DNA of 24,855 nucleotides, taken from an uncultured Collinsella sp. (GTDB lineage: Bacteria > Actinomycetota > Coriobacteriia > Coriobacteriales > Coriobacteriaceae). A model generated the notes under the pieces. The model made no database searches and was not told where the DNA came from. It saw only the letters and a program-made list of their open reading frames with translations. Made by a program: the position numbers and the translations under genes. Below are positions 1 to 6,447 of this stretch, one piece after another. How positions within the stretch are numbered: the first letter of the stretch is position 1; every line of letters begins with the position of its first letter. The DNA lies in assembly GCA_902475375.1 (NCBI GenBank), contig CABRZC010000019.1, positions 1 through 24,855 on the forward strand, in the 5' to 3' direction.

Positions 1-95
1 CTCAGGGCTCCACGTTTACCGGATCCAAGGGCGAGTGCAAGGTCTATGACTCCGGCTGCGCTGCCGGAACCACCGACTACTACACTGGCTGGTAA
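1..95 (+). CDS. C-terminal end of an unidentified protein (partial)
   Basis: An open frame (codons begin at base 3) runs in from the left edge and stops at TAA 93-95, giving 30 residues that end in DYYTGW. The tail is small-residue, Gly/Thr/Tyr rich and holds two cysteines ten residues apart, which could form a disulfide loop as in the C-terminal region of type IV pilin-like or other exported proteins. That is a weak inference from composition only. A strong hairpin follows 27 bases after the stop, which supports this being a real gene end. The start and the family lie outside the window. Confidence 0.6.
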   Translation, partial: QGSTFTGSKGECKVYDSGCAAGTTDYYTGW

Positions 96-122
96 TTTTT
101 CTGCATCACGGATATTTGGCGG

Positions 123-166
123 ACGGGCGTCTTTACCGAGCTTTAGGGCAACGTAAGGGCGCCCGT
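123..166 (+). terminator. Hairpin terminator after the left-edge gene
   Basis: Bases 123-136 pair with 153-166 in a continuous 14-bp stem (two G-U pairs) closing a 16-nt loop. A short mixed T stretch follows (TTCTATGT) rather than a clean T run, so it may be an imperfect intrinsic terminator. It sits 27 nt after the stop of the partial gene. Confidence 0.5.
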
Positions 167-242
167 TCTATGTATGCATTTGAGTTAACAGAGCGCTTAC
201 CGTGGCAGTACGCCGCGCATATGGGCGCGGGGCACACTAAGT

Positions 243-267
243 CACGAGAAACAAAGTCTTTCTCGTG
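243..267 (+). promoter_or_regulatory. Leader hairpin abutting the ribosome site of the small membrane protein
   Basis: CACGAGAAA (243-251) pairs perfectly with TTTCTCGTG (259-267) around a 7-nt loop. The 3' arm shares its last base with the GGAGG ribosome site (267-271) of the gene starting at 282. Such a placement can influence ribosome access, but no regulator is evident. Confidence 0.4.
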
Positions 268-281
268 GAGGAAGTGGTTCC

Positions 282-500
282 ATGAACGCTCGAGATGTCG
301 CTATTGCCGTCGTTGCCCTTTTGATCGGATGCCTTGGTCCGACGGCGGCGTTAACTGCCGGCTTGCAGTCCGCTACGGGCGCCGCTCCTGTGATTGTGGG
401 CGCCTTGATTGCAGCGGCGTTGCTGGGAAGCGCCGGCGTGCTACTTTGCCGCGATGACGAGGACGAGGTTCCGGAATCGCAAAATAAGCCTCAGTTTTAG
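282..500 (+). CDS. Small two-helix membrane protein, unknown function
   Basis: The 72-residue product has two hydrophobic segments (about residues 7-27 and 35-56), rich in Ala, Gly, Leu and Val, joined by a short Gly/Ser/Thr turn. It ends in an acidic hydrophilic tail (CRDDEDEVPESQ). The topology is a helical hairpin with both ends probably cytoplasmic. The ATG at 282 follows GGAGG at 267-271 with a rather long 10-nt gap, and a hairpin touches that site. A perfect 14-bp hairpin closes the unit at 517-556, so it looks like a single-gene transcript. I do not recognise the family. It could be a holin-like or small accessory membrane peptide, but nothing in the sequence decides this. Confidence 0.6.
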   Translation: MNARDVAIAVVALLIGCLGPTAALTAGLQSATGAAPVIVGALIAAALLGSAGVLLCRDDEDEVPESQNKPQF

Positions 501-516
501 CCTCGAGCTAAATGCA

Positions 517-556
517 ACAGGCCTTCGCGAATGACGGAATCCTCGCGAAGGCCTGT
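517..556. terminator. Perfect 14-bp hairpin between convergent genes
   Basis: ACAGGCCTTCGCGA (517-530) and its exact complement (543-556) flank a 12-nt loop. It lies 17 nt after the small membrane gene and 36 nt beyond the stop of the minus-strand dehydrogenase, so it can serve both. Neither side carries a strong T run, so termination may be partial. Confidence 0.6.
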
Positions 557-591
557 CTGCTTGTATTGCGCACGTCGCGATGCGGCCGAGG

Positions 592-1506
592 CTACCAGCT
601 GCCTTCTATTTCGCGAATCCTCTGGTAGAGCCAATCGTTTTGCGGCACTTGGATATCGTGTTTGGCGGCCAGGCGGCAAATGGTGCCCGCGAACTCCTCG
701 ACTTCGGTCTTTCGTTGTGCGATGCGGTCCTGCGCCATCGAGGGCATACCGGTGGGGTCGATTCCCTCGATGAGGTGCACCATCTGCGTCAGGTCTGCCT
801 CGGTCAGCTCAATGCCCTCGGCATTGGCGACCGCAAGTGTCTCTCGCATGGCGGAGACAAAGCAGCGGCGCTGCTCGGAGCCGGCCTCTGTGGCGCTTCC
901 ATACGTTCCGCCGTAGGCCATGCACGTCTGGTTGATACCATCGTTGAGCATGAGTTTGGCCCACATGCGGTGCGCAATGTCGCTCTCGACGGTATGGGCG
1001 ATGCCGCAGCGTGTGTAGAGCTCGTCGATGGCGGTGACGGTTGCGGGCTCGGTGCCCGCTGCCGCGCCAAAGCGAATCTCGCCCGCATTGGTAAAGGTGA
1101 GCTCTCCGTCGAGGAACACGGCATCCATGCCCTGGCAGATGCCCAGGACGGTGTGCTTCCAGCCAAAGCGCTCGGCAATCTTTTGCTCGCTCGTAATGCC
1201 GTTGCACAGCGAGGCGATGAGCGTGTTGGGTCCCACGACGCGCTCCATAGTCTTGAGTGCTTGGTTGAGTCCCGTCGTCTTGACCGTGAGAATGACAAGA
1301 TCGGCGGGCGTTGCCTCACTGACGCGCACGGACTTGAGTGCACAGGGCTCGCCGTTGACGGTGAGCGCATCGCCCGCGTGACGCTCAAAACGGGCGTCGT
1401 CCATAATGTATTCGACGGCATCGTTGCCGAGCGTCTTGGCAATCATGCTGCCATAGAGTAGGCCGACGCCACCCTTGCCGATAAAGGCAACCTTGTTGAT
1501 CTGCAC
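592..1506 (-). CDS. Ketopantoate reductase-family (ApbA/PanE-like) dehydrogenase
   Basis: This is a 304-residue NAD(P)-dependent 2-hydroxyacid-type dehydrogenase of the ApbA/PanE family, whose reference member reduces 2-dehydropantoate to pantoate in coenzyme A synthesis. Visible features are an N-terminal Rossmann glycine loop (GKGGVG, residues 10-15), the LCNGI segment near residue 101 that matches the family's substrate/cofactor Asn, and the WAKLMLND motif with Lys 184 as the likely catalytic lysine. A helical C-terminal domain follows. I chose the GTG at 1506 because AGGAG lies 9 nt upstream. The ATG at 1515 would touch the ribosome site directly, and the frame upstream of it has no support. 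No pantothenate genes are nearby, and the family includes many enzymes with other 2-keto acid substrates, so the substrate is unproven. Confidence 0.85.
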   Translation of the reverse strand: MQINKVAFIGKGGVGLLYGSMIAKTLGNDAVEYIMDDARFERHAGDALTVNGEPCALKSVRVSEATPADLVILTVKTTGLNQALKTMERVVGPNTLIASLCNGITSEQKIAERFGWKHTVLGICQGMDAVFLDGELTFTNAGEIRFGAAAGTEPATVTAIDELYTRCGIAHTVESDIAHRMWAKLMLNDGINQTCMAYGGTYGSATEAGSEQRRCFVSAMRETLAVANAEGIELTEADLTQMVHLIEGIDPTGMPSMAQDRIAQRKTEVEEFAGTICRLAAKHDIQVPQNDWLYQRIREIEGSW

Positions 1507-1631
1507 GTGAATCATCTCCTCACAAAAAGGCGCCCGCGTGCGGGGCGCCTGGTGGATTGTATGCCGCTGGAGCATGTTGTGTGCGCCGGATAGCCGTATT
1601 TAGAAGAACAAACGCATGGGAACACAGGAAC

Positions 1632-1826
1632 TTATGACGCGGGGCAGATGGCAAAAACGCGTGCGGGATATCCAACGCCATCGCGCACCTTGGGGAAGGT
1701 GCAGAAGATGACAGCACCCGTGGCGGGAAGCTCGTCCAGATGGTCCATGACCTCGATCTGGTAACGGTCGACCGAGAGGATGTACTGCTCGCCGGGGTAG
1801 GGGTAGGCGTCCTCGCACGTGGTGAT
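1632..1826 (-). pseudogene. 64-codon frame with a ribosome site but only an ATC start
   Basis: On the minus strand an open frame of 64 codons reads from an ATC codon (1826-1824) to TAA (1634-1632). AAGGAG lies 6 nt upstream of the ATC, the ideal distance, and an in-frame TGA sits just before it. The frame has no ATG/GTG/TTG start near the ribosome site. Its composition looks truly coding: acidic, aromatic and proline-bearing residues (EDAYPYPGEQYIL, LPATGAVIFCTFPKV) and third-position GC bias. Either it is a real gene with a rare ATC start, or the start codon has mutated or a one-base indel separates it from the overlapping ATG at 1842. I do not recognise the protein. The surrounding interval 1507-1988 holds nothing else I can support. 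Confidence 0.45.
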
Positions 1827-1988
1827 GCCCGGCTCCTTTCATCGGGCTTTTTGCTGATGTTAAAGCGGTGCCGTGACGGCTCGATTTCTGCTGCGTTACG
1901 ATACGTTCTCAATTGCGATTCCGATGTGTTTCGATGACGTGACGGGTTTGTTTCGCCTTGTCAGGGCTTCGATGGGAGGGGAGGGGCC

Positions 1989-3179
1989 GTGCAATACCGC
2001 GTTGACCCTAAAAGTGGTAACCGAATATCCGCTCTGGGTCTGGGCTGCATGAGGTTTCCCGGTGCGCCGGGACGTCCGGATGCGAAGACAGCCGATGCCA
2101 TCATTTCCCGTGCGGTGGAGCAGGGGATTAACTACCTGGACACGGCCTATCTCTATCCCGGCAACGAGGCGTGCGTGGGTGCGTCGCTTGAGCGCCTGGG
2201 CTTGCGCGACCAGGTTTTGCTCGCAACCAAGCTGCCGCATGCTTCGTGCAAATGCGCGGAGGATTTCGACCGGTTCTTCGACGAGCAACTGCGCCGCCTA
2301 CGGACTGACCATATCGACTATTACCTCATGCACAACATTACCTCGCCCGCCCAGTGGGAACGTGTGGTGGCGTTGGGCATCGAGGACTGGATCGCGCAGC
2401 AAAAGGCTGCAGGGCGTATTCGTCAGATAGGCTTTTCGTACCACGGCAGCGCGGCGGACTTCCTTACGATGCTCGATGCGTATGAGTGGGACTTTTGCCA
2501 GATCCAGTACAACTACGCTGGAGAACGATATCAGGCGGGAACGGCGGGGCTCATGGCCGCCGCCGAGCGAGGTCTCGCGGTGTTTGTGATGGAGCCGCTT
2601 TTGGGCGGACGCTTGGCAGGCAAATTGCCTCCGCGGGCGCGCGCTGTTCTCGATGGTGCATGCGATCGGCATTTGCATATGCCTGCCGCTTGGGGGCTCT
2701 CGTGGGTGTGGAATCATCCCCAGGTGACCATGTTGCTTTCGGGTATGACCGATACCGCGCAGGTGGACGAGAATTCGTCACTGGCAGACCTCGCGTTGCC
2801 GAATTCGATGACGGCCAACCAGCTCGACACGATTGCGCGCGTGTTGATGGAGTTTGAGAAATCGAACCGTGTGCCCTGCACGGGATGCGGCTATTGCATG
2901 CCGTGCCCTAAAGGCATCAATATCCCTGGATGTTTTGCCGCCTACAACGCAAGCTATGCGCACAGCTGGTTTACGGGGCTGTCTCAATACTTTACGGCGA
3001 GCGCGGTGCGCACAAGCGAGCCCAAGTTGGTGAGCAATTGCGTCAAATGCGGCAAATGCGCGCGGCACTGCCCGCAGCACATCGATATTCCCGAGCGTCT
3101 CGACGATGTGCGCCGACGTTTCCAGCCTGGTCCCGTGACGGCGGTGCTTAAGGCCTTCGGCAAAACGCGCTCCTCATGA
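1989..3179 (+). CDS. Aldo/keto reductase with C-terminal dicluster ferredoxin-like domain
   Basis: The 396-residue cytoplasmic oxidoreductase has an N-terminal aldo/keto reductase barrel (about residues 1-290) with the catalytic tetrad recognisable as Asp 51, Tyr 56 (DTAYLYPGNE), Lys 81 (ATKLP) and His 115 (YYLMHN). A C-terminal iron-sulfur region follows, with two cysteine clusters: CTGCGYCMPCP from residue 297 and CVKCGKCARHCP from residue 351, each resembling a 4Fe-4S site. Family members of this architecture occur in anaerobes and probably use ferredoxin- or NAD(P)H-linked electrons, but substrates are mostly unknown. Translation starts at GTG 1989 behind a GGGAGGGGAGGGG purine tract. The gene is directly followed, from the base after its stop, by the conserved hairpin element that precedes the next gene. 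It may therefore be transcribed separately from its neighbour. Confidence 0.9.
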   Translation: MQYRVDPKSGNRISALGLGCMRFPGAPGRPDAKTADAIISRAVEQGINYLDTAYLYPGNEACVGASLERLGLRDQVLLATKLPHASCKCAEDFDRFFDEQLRRLRTDHIDYYLMHNITSPAQWERVVALGIEDWIAQQKAAGRIRQIGFSYHGSAADFLTMLDAYEWDFCQIQYNYAGERYQAGTAGLMAAAERGLAVFVMEPLLGGRLAGKLPPRARAVLDGACDRHLHMPAAWGLSWVWNHPQVTMLLSGMTDTAQVDENSSLADLALPNSMTANQLDTIARVLMEFEKSNRVPCTGCGYCMPCPKGINIPGCFAAYNASYAHSWFTGLSQYFTASAVRTSEPKLVSNCVKCGKCARHCPQHIDIPERLDDVRRRFQPGPVTAVLKAFGKTRSS

Positions 3180-3262
3180 CCCTTTTATAACTTGCGGTGG
3201 AATAGTTCCTGTTTGCGGCAGAATAAGGCATCGACAGGAACTATTTCACCGCAACTGAAGGG
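3180..3262 (+). promoter_or_regulatory. Conserved covarying hairpin element, copy 1
   Basis: Bases 3192-3213 pair with 3233-3254 in a 22-bp stem (two G-U pairs). A 2-nt bulge (3231-3232), a 3-bp TGC/GCA helix and an 11-nt loop GGCAGAATAAG (3217-3227) follow. Flanking CCCTT (3180-3184) can pair with AAGGG (3258-3262), which forms part of the ribosome site of the GTG start at 3270. The element has no T run, so it is not an ordinary terminator of the upstream gene. A second copy with the same fold lies at 4360-4447. Confidence 0.75.
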
Positions 3263-3269
3263 GGCTGTC

Positions 3270-4289
3270 GTGGGTCATCGAGATTCATGTGATGATTTGC
3301 GTGAGGTTCGTTGGGGCGTTTTGGGCGCCGGGCACATTTCGCATCGATTTGCATCGTCGCTCAAGGAGGTGGACGGGGCACGGCTTGTGGCTGCGGCCGG
3401 CCGCACTCCTGCACATGTCGAGGAATTTTGCCGAGCGTTTTCGATCGATGCTGCGCATGGCCATGCCTCGGTCGACAATAACGGCGACGCGGCTTATGGC
3501 GCGCTGATTGCCGACCCCGATGTCGACGCAATCTACTTGGCTCTTCCGCATGGCATGCATACGCGTTGGGCCTGTCGCGCGCTGCGCGCCGGAAAGGCCG
3601 TGCTGTGCGAAAAGCCGGCCGTTTTGAGTGAGGAAGAGGCTCTCTCGATTGCCTCCATCTCTCGCGAGCGCGGCGTGCTGTTTATGGAGGCGATGAAGAA
3701 TCGGTTTTGCCCGATGCGCACTCGCGTGAAGGACTTGCTTGCGTCGGGTGAGCTTGGCCGTATTGTCTCGATTGAAAGCGTGCAAAAGCTCGATTACGGC
3801 GAGTCTCCTTCGGGCTATCTGCTTGATCCGTTGCAGGGCGGCTGTCTATATGACATGGGCTGCTATGCGGTTGGTTGGTTTGAGGATTTGCTCGCGGGCG
3901 CGTGCGAGGTTTCGTCCCGTGAAGTTCGCTGGCGTGACGTATCGGGCGGTCGCGTCGATTGGGCCGACGAGATCCATATGAGCGTCGGCGGTATACCCAT
4001 TCATATGGTGTGCGACGGCAAAGCAACATATGAAAGCCGCTTAACGATTGCCTGTGAGCGGGGTTCGTTGGAAATCGAGCGTCTCCATCGCCCCGAGCTC
4101 GCCCATGTGAAGTACTCCGACGGGCGAACGCTCGAAATAAATGCCCCGTTTGAGGTCGATGATTTCTACGGCGAAATCCAGCATGCGACGCAGCTCATTC
4201 AGGCGGGGAAACTCGAAAGCCCCATCATGTCCCTAGCCGCCACGCAGCGCTGCGCGCACATCATCGATGCAATCCGTCTAGCCCTCTAG
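3270..4289 (+). CDS. Gfo/Idh/MocA-family oxidoreductase
   Basis: The 339-residue protein has an N-terminal Rossmann fold with the glycine motif VLGAGHISHRF near residues 17-27 and the family's EKPAV signature (AVLCEKPAVLSEEEAL) around residues 110-125. MKNRFCP and a C-terminal alpha/beta substrate domain follow. Members oxidise or reduce sugars, inositols and related hydroxyl compounds with NAD(P). The trans-dihydrodiol dehydrogenase-like subgroup fits the sequence pattern best, but the substrate cannot be read from it. I chose the GTG at 3270 because AAGGGGG precedes it by 5 nt. The longer frame back to 3192 would run through the structured hairpin and has no ribosome site. The hairpin element in the leader suggests post-transcriptional control shared with endonuclease IV downstream. 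Confidence 0.85.
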   Translation: MGHRDSCDDLREVRWGVLGAGHISHRFASSLKEVDGARLVAAAGRTPAHVEEFCRAFSIDAAHGHASVDNNGDAAYGALIADPDVDAIYLALPHGMHTRWACRALRAGKAVLCEKPAVLSEEEALSIASISRERGVLFMEAMKNRFCPMRTRVKDLLASGELGRIVSIESVQKLDYGESPSGYLLDPLQGGCLYDMGCYAVGWFEDLLAGACEVSSREVRWRDVSGGRVDWADEIHMSVGGIPIHMVCDGKATYESRLTIACERGSLEIERLHRPELAHVKYSDGRTLEINAPFEVDDFYGEIQHATQLIQAGKLESPIMSLAATQRCAHIIDAIRLAL

Positions 4290-4359
4290 GACTTGGCGCT
4301 GACGCGTAGGGGATCATGACGCCGGCGCCCGTGGTGCCTGGCGGCCCACATCTCTGATG

Positions 4360-4447
4360 CCCCTTTTATAACTTGCGGTGGAATACGGTCTGTTTGCGCC
4401 AAAATAAGGCACCAATAGACCGTATTTCACCGCAACTGATGAGGGGG
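4360..4447 (+). promoter_or_regulatory. Conserved covarying hairpin element, copy 2
   Basis: Bases 4373-4394 pair with 4414-4435 (two G-U pairs), again with a 2-nt bulge (4412-4413), TGC/GCA and an 11-nt loop GCCAAAATAAG (4398-4408). Compared with copy 1 the outer 13 bp are identical, while the middle stem differs at four positions by full compensating pairs. CCCCT (4360-4364) can pair with AGGGG (4442-4446) inside the ribosome site of the endonuclease IV gene. It is placed as in copy 1, just before a start codon. Confidence 0.75.
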
Positions 4448-4455
4448 AGTTGGAG

Positions 4456-5322
4456 ATGCTGACGATCGGGTGCCATCTTTCGACGACGAAGGGCTATCGG
4501 GCGATGGGGGAGACGGCGTTGTCCATTGGCGCCAATACCTTTGCGTTCTTTACGCGCAACCCGCGCGGTGGCAAGGCAAAAGACCTTGACATGGATGACG
4601 TGGCGGCCCTGCGCGAGCTTATGGAGCAAAACGACTTTGGCCCGCTCGTGGCTCATGCCCCGTATACCTATAACCCCTGCTCCGCTAAGGAGCGGGCGCG
4701 CGAGTTTGCCCTGGAGGCCATGGCCGAGGATCTGCAGCGCATGGAAGCGCTGCCCGGCAACTACTACAATTTTCATCCCGGTGCGCATGTGGGACAGGGG
4801 GCAGACGTCGGCATTCAGATGATTGTCGACACGCTGTGCCAGGTGATGTTTGAGGGACAGCAGACGACGGTATTGCTTGAGACCATGGCAGGCAAGGGCA
4901 CCGAGGTGGGCCGTAGCTTTGAAGAACTGGCGTGCATTATCGAGGGCGTTGCCGCCAAGTGCCCAGAGCTGTCCGATAAGCTGGGCGTTTGTTTGGACAC
5001 CTGCCATGTGAGCGATGCCGGCTACGACATCATCCATGATCTGGACGGCGTACTCGACGAGTTTGACCGCGTGGTGGGTATCGATCGCTTGCATGCCGTA
5101 CACATCAACGATTCGAAGAACCCTTGTGGCGCCCATAAAGATCGTCACGAGTGCATCGGCAAGGGATACCTTGGCAGCGAGGAATTTGGTGGCGGTATGC
5201 AGGTTATGCAGAATATTGTATCGAATGGCCGTTTGCGTTCGCTGCCGTTTATTTTGGAGACTCCGAACGAACTTGCAGGTTATGCAGCTGAAATTAGACT
5301 ATTAAGGTCATTGCAGCAGTAA
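4456..5322 (+). CDS. nfo: Endonuclease IV (AP endonuclease)
   Basis: This 288-residue TIM-barrel enzyme cleaves DNA 5' of abasic sites in base excision repair, using three zinc ions. All zinc ligands of the family can be placed: His 67 (AHAPY), His 107 and His 111 (NFHPGAH), Glu 142 (LLETMAGKG), Asp 181 and His 184 (CLDTCH), His 216 (VHINDSKN), Asp 229 and His 231 (KDRHECIGKG) and Glu 268 (ILETPN). The spacing agrees with the Escherichia coli protein almost residue for residue. The ATG at 4456 follows GAGGGGGAG by 6 nt. An in-frame TTG at 4450 touches that site and is unlikely. The leader carries the second copy of the conserved hairpin, so translation may respond to the same signal as the oxidoreductase upstream. 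No clear terminator follows. Confidence 0.95.
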   Translation: MLTIGCHLSTTKGYRAMGETALSIGANTFAFFTRNPRGGKAKDLDMDDVAALRELMEQNDFGPLVAHAPYTYNPCSAKERAREFALEAMAEDLQRMEALPGNYYNFHPGAHVGQGADVGIQMIVDTLCQVMFEGQQTTVLLETMAGKGTEVGRSFEELACIIEGVAAKCPELSDKLGVCLDTCHVSDAGYDIIHDLDGVLDEFDRVVGIDRLHAVHINDSKNPCGAHKDRHECIGKGYLGSEEFGGGMQVMQNIVSNGRLRSLPFILETPNELAGYAAEIRLLRSLQQ

Positions 5323-5383
5323 TGACTGTCACAAAGTAGAGTATTCCATTCACGTTATGGGTTTGTTTCAATCAGTTTTCTCA

Positions 5384-5412
5384 TTGCAGATTCGTAATTC
5401 CGGGTGCATAAT
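5384..5412 (+). promoter_or_regulatory. Sigma-70-type promoter of the amino acid ABC operon
   Basis: TTGCAG (5384-5389) and CATAAT (5407-5412) are separated by 17 nt, near consensus on both sides and spacing. The surroundings are AT-rich, unlike the coding DNA. It lies 57 nt before the ATG of the binding-protein gene. Confidence 0.65.
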
Positions 5413-5469
5413 AGCCAATAGTTTTTGCAGACCTCTGAATCAAACGAGGTCACCGGAAGGAGACTGATT

Positions 5470-6330
5470 ATGAAGCTGAAGAAGCTTGGCGCATTTGCCG
5501 CCACGGGTGCTATGGCGCTCGCCCTTGCTCTGACGGGCTGCGGTTCGTCCAACGCCACCTCTGGTTCTGATGCCGGTTCCAGCAGCTCTGACGACGCTAA
5601 GGTCGAGAAGGTCGACGGCTCCAAGGAGTACGCGCTCGTCAAGGACGGCACGCTGACCGTCGGCACCTCTGCCGAGTACGCGCCGTTTGAGTACAAGGAT
5701 GACAACGGCGACTACCAGGGCTTTGACCTTGAGCTCATCAAGGCTATCGGTGACAAGCTGGGTCTGGATGTCGAGTATGTCAACAATGACTTTGACACGC
5801 TGGTTCCGGGCGTCGCTTCGGGCGCCAAGTATGACGTTTCCATCGCGGCTATCACCGACACGCCCGAGCGTGAGAAGGAAGTCACTTTCTCTGATTCCTA
5901 CTACATGGACGATCAGGCTATCGTGACCAAGGTCGATAACACCGACATCACGGCCGATAACTTCAGCGAGAAGCTCAACAACGCCGACGCTACCATCATC
6001 GTCCAGTCTGGCTCGACCGCCGAGGCCTTTGCCCAGGAGAACTTCCCGAAGGCCAAGATCGTCCCCTACAAGGACGCCACCGAGTGCTTCAGCGCTCTGC
6101 AGTCCGATAAGGGCGACGCCGTAGTCACCAACCGCTCCGTTGCCAGCCAGCTGACCGCCGAGCAGTTCAACACCTGCCAGACCATCAAGCAGATCAGCAC
6201 CGGCGAGGAGTACGCCATCGCCATCAACCAGGGCAACACCAAGCTCAAGGACGACATCAACCAGGCCATCAAGGACCTGACCGACGACGGTACCGTCGAC
6301 GCCCTCATGGCTAAGTACAACATCAAGTAA
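5470..6330 (+). CDS. Polar amino acid ABC transporter substrate-binding lipoprotein
   Basis: This 286-residue periplasmic-binding-type protein (SBP_bac_3 family) captures amino acids outside the cell for the permease and ATPase encoded next. It has a lipoprotein signal peptide with lipobox LALTGC, predicting lipid attachment at Cys 24. A Ser/Gly/Asp-rich linker and the two-lobed binding domain follow, beginning LTVGTSAEYAPFEY. The FDLELIKAIGDKLGL and YDVSIAAITDTPERE segments are family signatures. The ligand (Glu, Gln, His, Arg or Cys class) is not decided. The ATG at 5470 has AAGGAG 8 nt upstream, and the 15 in-frame codons before it are not translated. Codon use is strongly biased to C/G endings, as expected for a highly expressed gene. 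A hairpin after the stop may set its level above that of the permease. Confidence 0.92.
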   Translation: MKLKKLGAFAATGAMALALALTGCGSSNATSGSDAGSSSSDDAKVEKVDGSKEYALVKDGTLTVGTSAEYAPFEYKDDNGDYQGFDLELIKAIGDKLGLDVEYVNNDFDTLVPGVASGAKYDVSIAAITDTPEREKEVTFSDSYYMDDQAIVTKVDNTDITADNFSEKLNNADATIIVQSGSTAEAFAQENFPKAKIVPYKDATECFSALQSDKGDAVVTNRSVASQLTAEQFNTCQTIKQISTGEEYAIAINQGNTKLKDDINQAIKDLTDDGTVDALMAKYNIK

Positions 6331-6351
6331 AATAGTCACTTGATTGCGCGC

Positions 6352-6380
6352 GGGCCCTTTCCGTTTTGCGGAGAGGGCCT
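6352..6380 (+). terminator. Intra-operon attenuating hairpin
   Basis: Bases 6352-6362 pair with 6370-6380 (11 bp, two G-U) around a 7-nt loop, 21 nt after the binding-protein stop. There is no good T run. This is the usual position of a partial terminator or 3'-end stabiliser that raises binding protein over permease in ABC operons. Confidence 0.5.
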
Positions 6381-6447
6381 TTGCGCTTCTCTTGACGGAG
6401 AGCGTTTCCGTCTCGTTTTGTCGGCAACTTCTACGATAGGAGCCACC

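Noticed and set aside
580..1461. 293-codon plus-strand frame across the dehydrogenase gene
   Set aside because: The minus-strand product has clear Rossmann and catalytic motifs; the plus frame has none.
3180..3262. Hairpin copy 1 as terminator of the aldo/keto reductase gene
   Set aside because: No T run follows, the fold has a conserved loop and bulge, and a second copy follows a different gene at a different distance (70 nt after its stop).
5307..5326. GTCATT/AATGAC inverted repeat at the end of nfo as an operator of the ABC operon
   Set aside because: Only 6-bp arms with 8-nt spacing, partly inside the nfo coding region and far from the promoter.
5440..6339. 299-codon open frame antisense to the binding-protein gene
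   Set aside because: Repetitive Leu/Val/Gly/Asp product mirroring the biased codons of the sense gene.
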